From the NCBI GenBank assembly GCA_001189195.1, contig LFCQ01000006.1:120841-170134 (forward strand): a stretch of DNA of 49,294 bases. The letters are read 5' to 3'. The first letter of the stretch is position 1; each line of letters begins with the position of its first letter. Of this stretch, positions 49,276 to 49,294 are shown piece by piece. Under the pieces are notes generated by a model that saw nothing but the letters and a program-made list of their open reading frames with translations, was not told the origin of the DNA and did no database searches. Source of the stretch: Parcubacteria bacterium C7867-007. GTDB taxonomy: Bacteria > Patescibacteriota > Minisyncoccia > Phycocordibacterales > Phycocordibacteraceae. Both the position numbers and the translations under genes were made by a program.

Positions 49276-49294
49276 GTAGTGGTACGGATAAATT

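Noticed and set aside
1-49294. CRISPR array or Cas genes
   Set aside because: No regularly spaced direct repeats and no Cas-like protein were seen on either strand.

Overview
The window looks like a chromosomal segment of a Candidatus Patescibacteria / Parcubacteria (CPR) bacterium. The clues are short, minimal versions of core genes (ValS about 714 aa, a 124 aa FtsB/DivIC-like protein), a class II (B12) ribonucleotide reductase with an ATP cone, and secreted FN3/peptidoglycan-binding, DUF2914, DoxX, PrsW and IPT/TIG proteins with this lineage's style. None of the five tRNA genes encodes CCA. Many genes have a -10 box only 6-8 nt before ATG. The lineage call is inference from gene content; no marker was compared with a database.

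Layout. 1-23.4 kb is core genome: a secreted FN3/PG-binding protein, an alkyltransferase, a DUF192 protein, class II RNR, RNase P RNA, an O-antigen-ligase-like TPR protein, MurJ-LepA-FtsB-like, glutaredoxin, tRNA-Arg, a cysteine-cluster protein, DoxX, tRNA-Phe-DUF2914, Hsp20, PrsW, ValS, the DHH phosphoesterase-TsaD operon, tRNA-Val, an IPT/TIG protein, tRNA-Glu and tRNA-Ser. 46.1-49.3 kb is core again: a membrane-anchored methyltransferase, a small acidic protein, thioredoxin reductase and FtsZ.

23.5-46.0 kb is an accessory region starting just after tRNA-Ser. It holds a DUF4238 protein, a large serine recombinase, and a Cys-rich zinc-ribbon protein. A copper and envelope-redox block follows: CsoR, CopA, an HMA-DsbD/TauE-like exporter, cupredoxin-like proteins, two DUF305 proteins, a DsbA-like thioredoxin, a His-rich membrane protein, a sortase and a CDF transporter. 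After that come a LysM-M23 endopeptidase, a structured non-coding stretch, an OB-fold lipoprotein-like protein, and a phage-style cassette (ParB-methyltransferase, small and large terminase) with no capsid or portal genes.

How the genes work together. CsoR has a palindromic operator exactly between its own -35 and -10 boxes, so the copper genes downstream are probably de-repressed by Cu(I). CopA and the HMA-exporter would move copper out of the cytoplasm. The membrane-anchored cupredoxin, DUF305, DsbA-like and HWHP proteins would bind or oxidise it outside. The most unusual observations are the pervasive leaderless-type promoters, the capsid-less terminase/methyltransferase cassette, the structured non-coding block at 40787-40987, and the LysM-M23 gene whose only ATG is followed by an in-frame TGA at codon 5.
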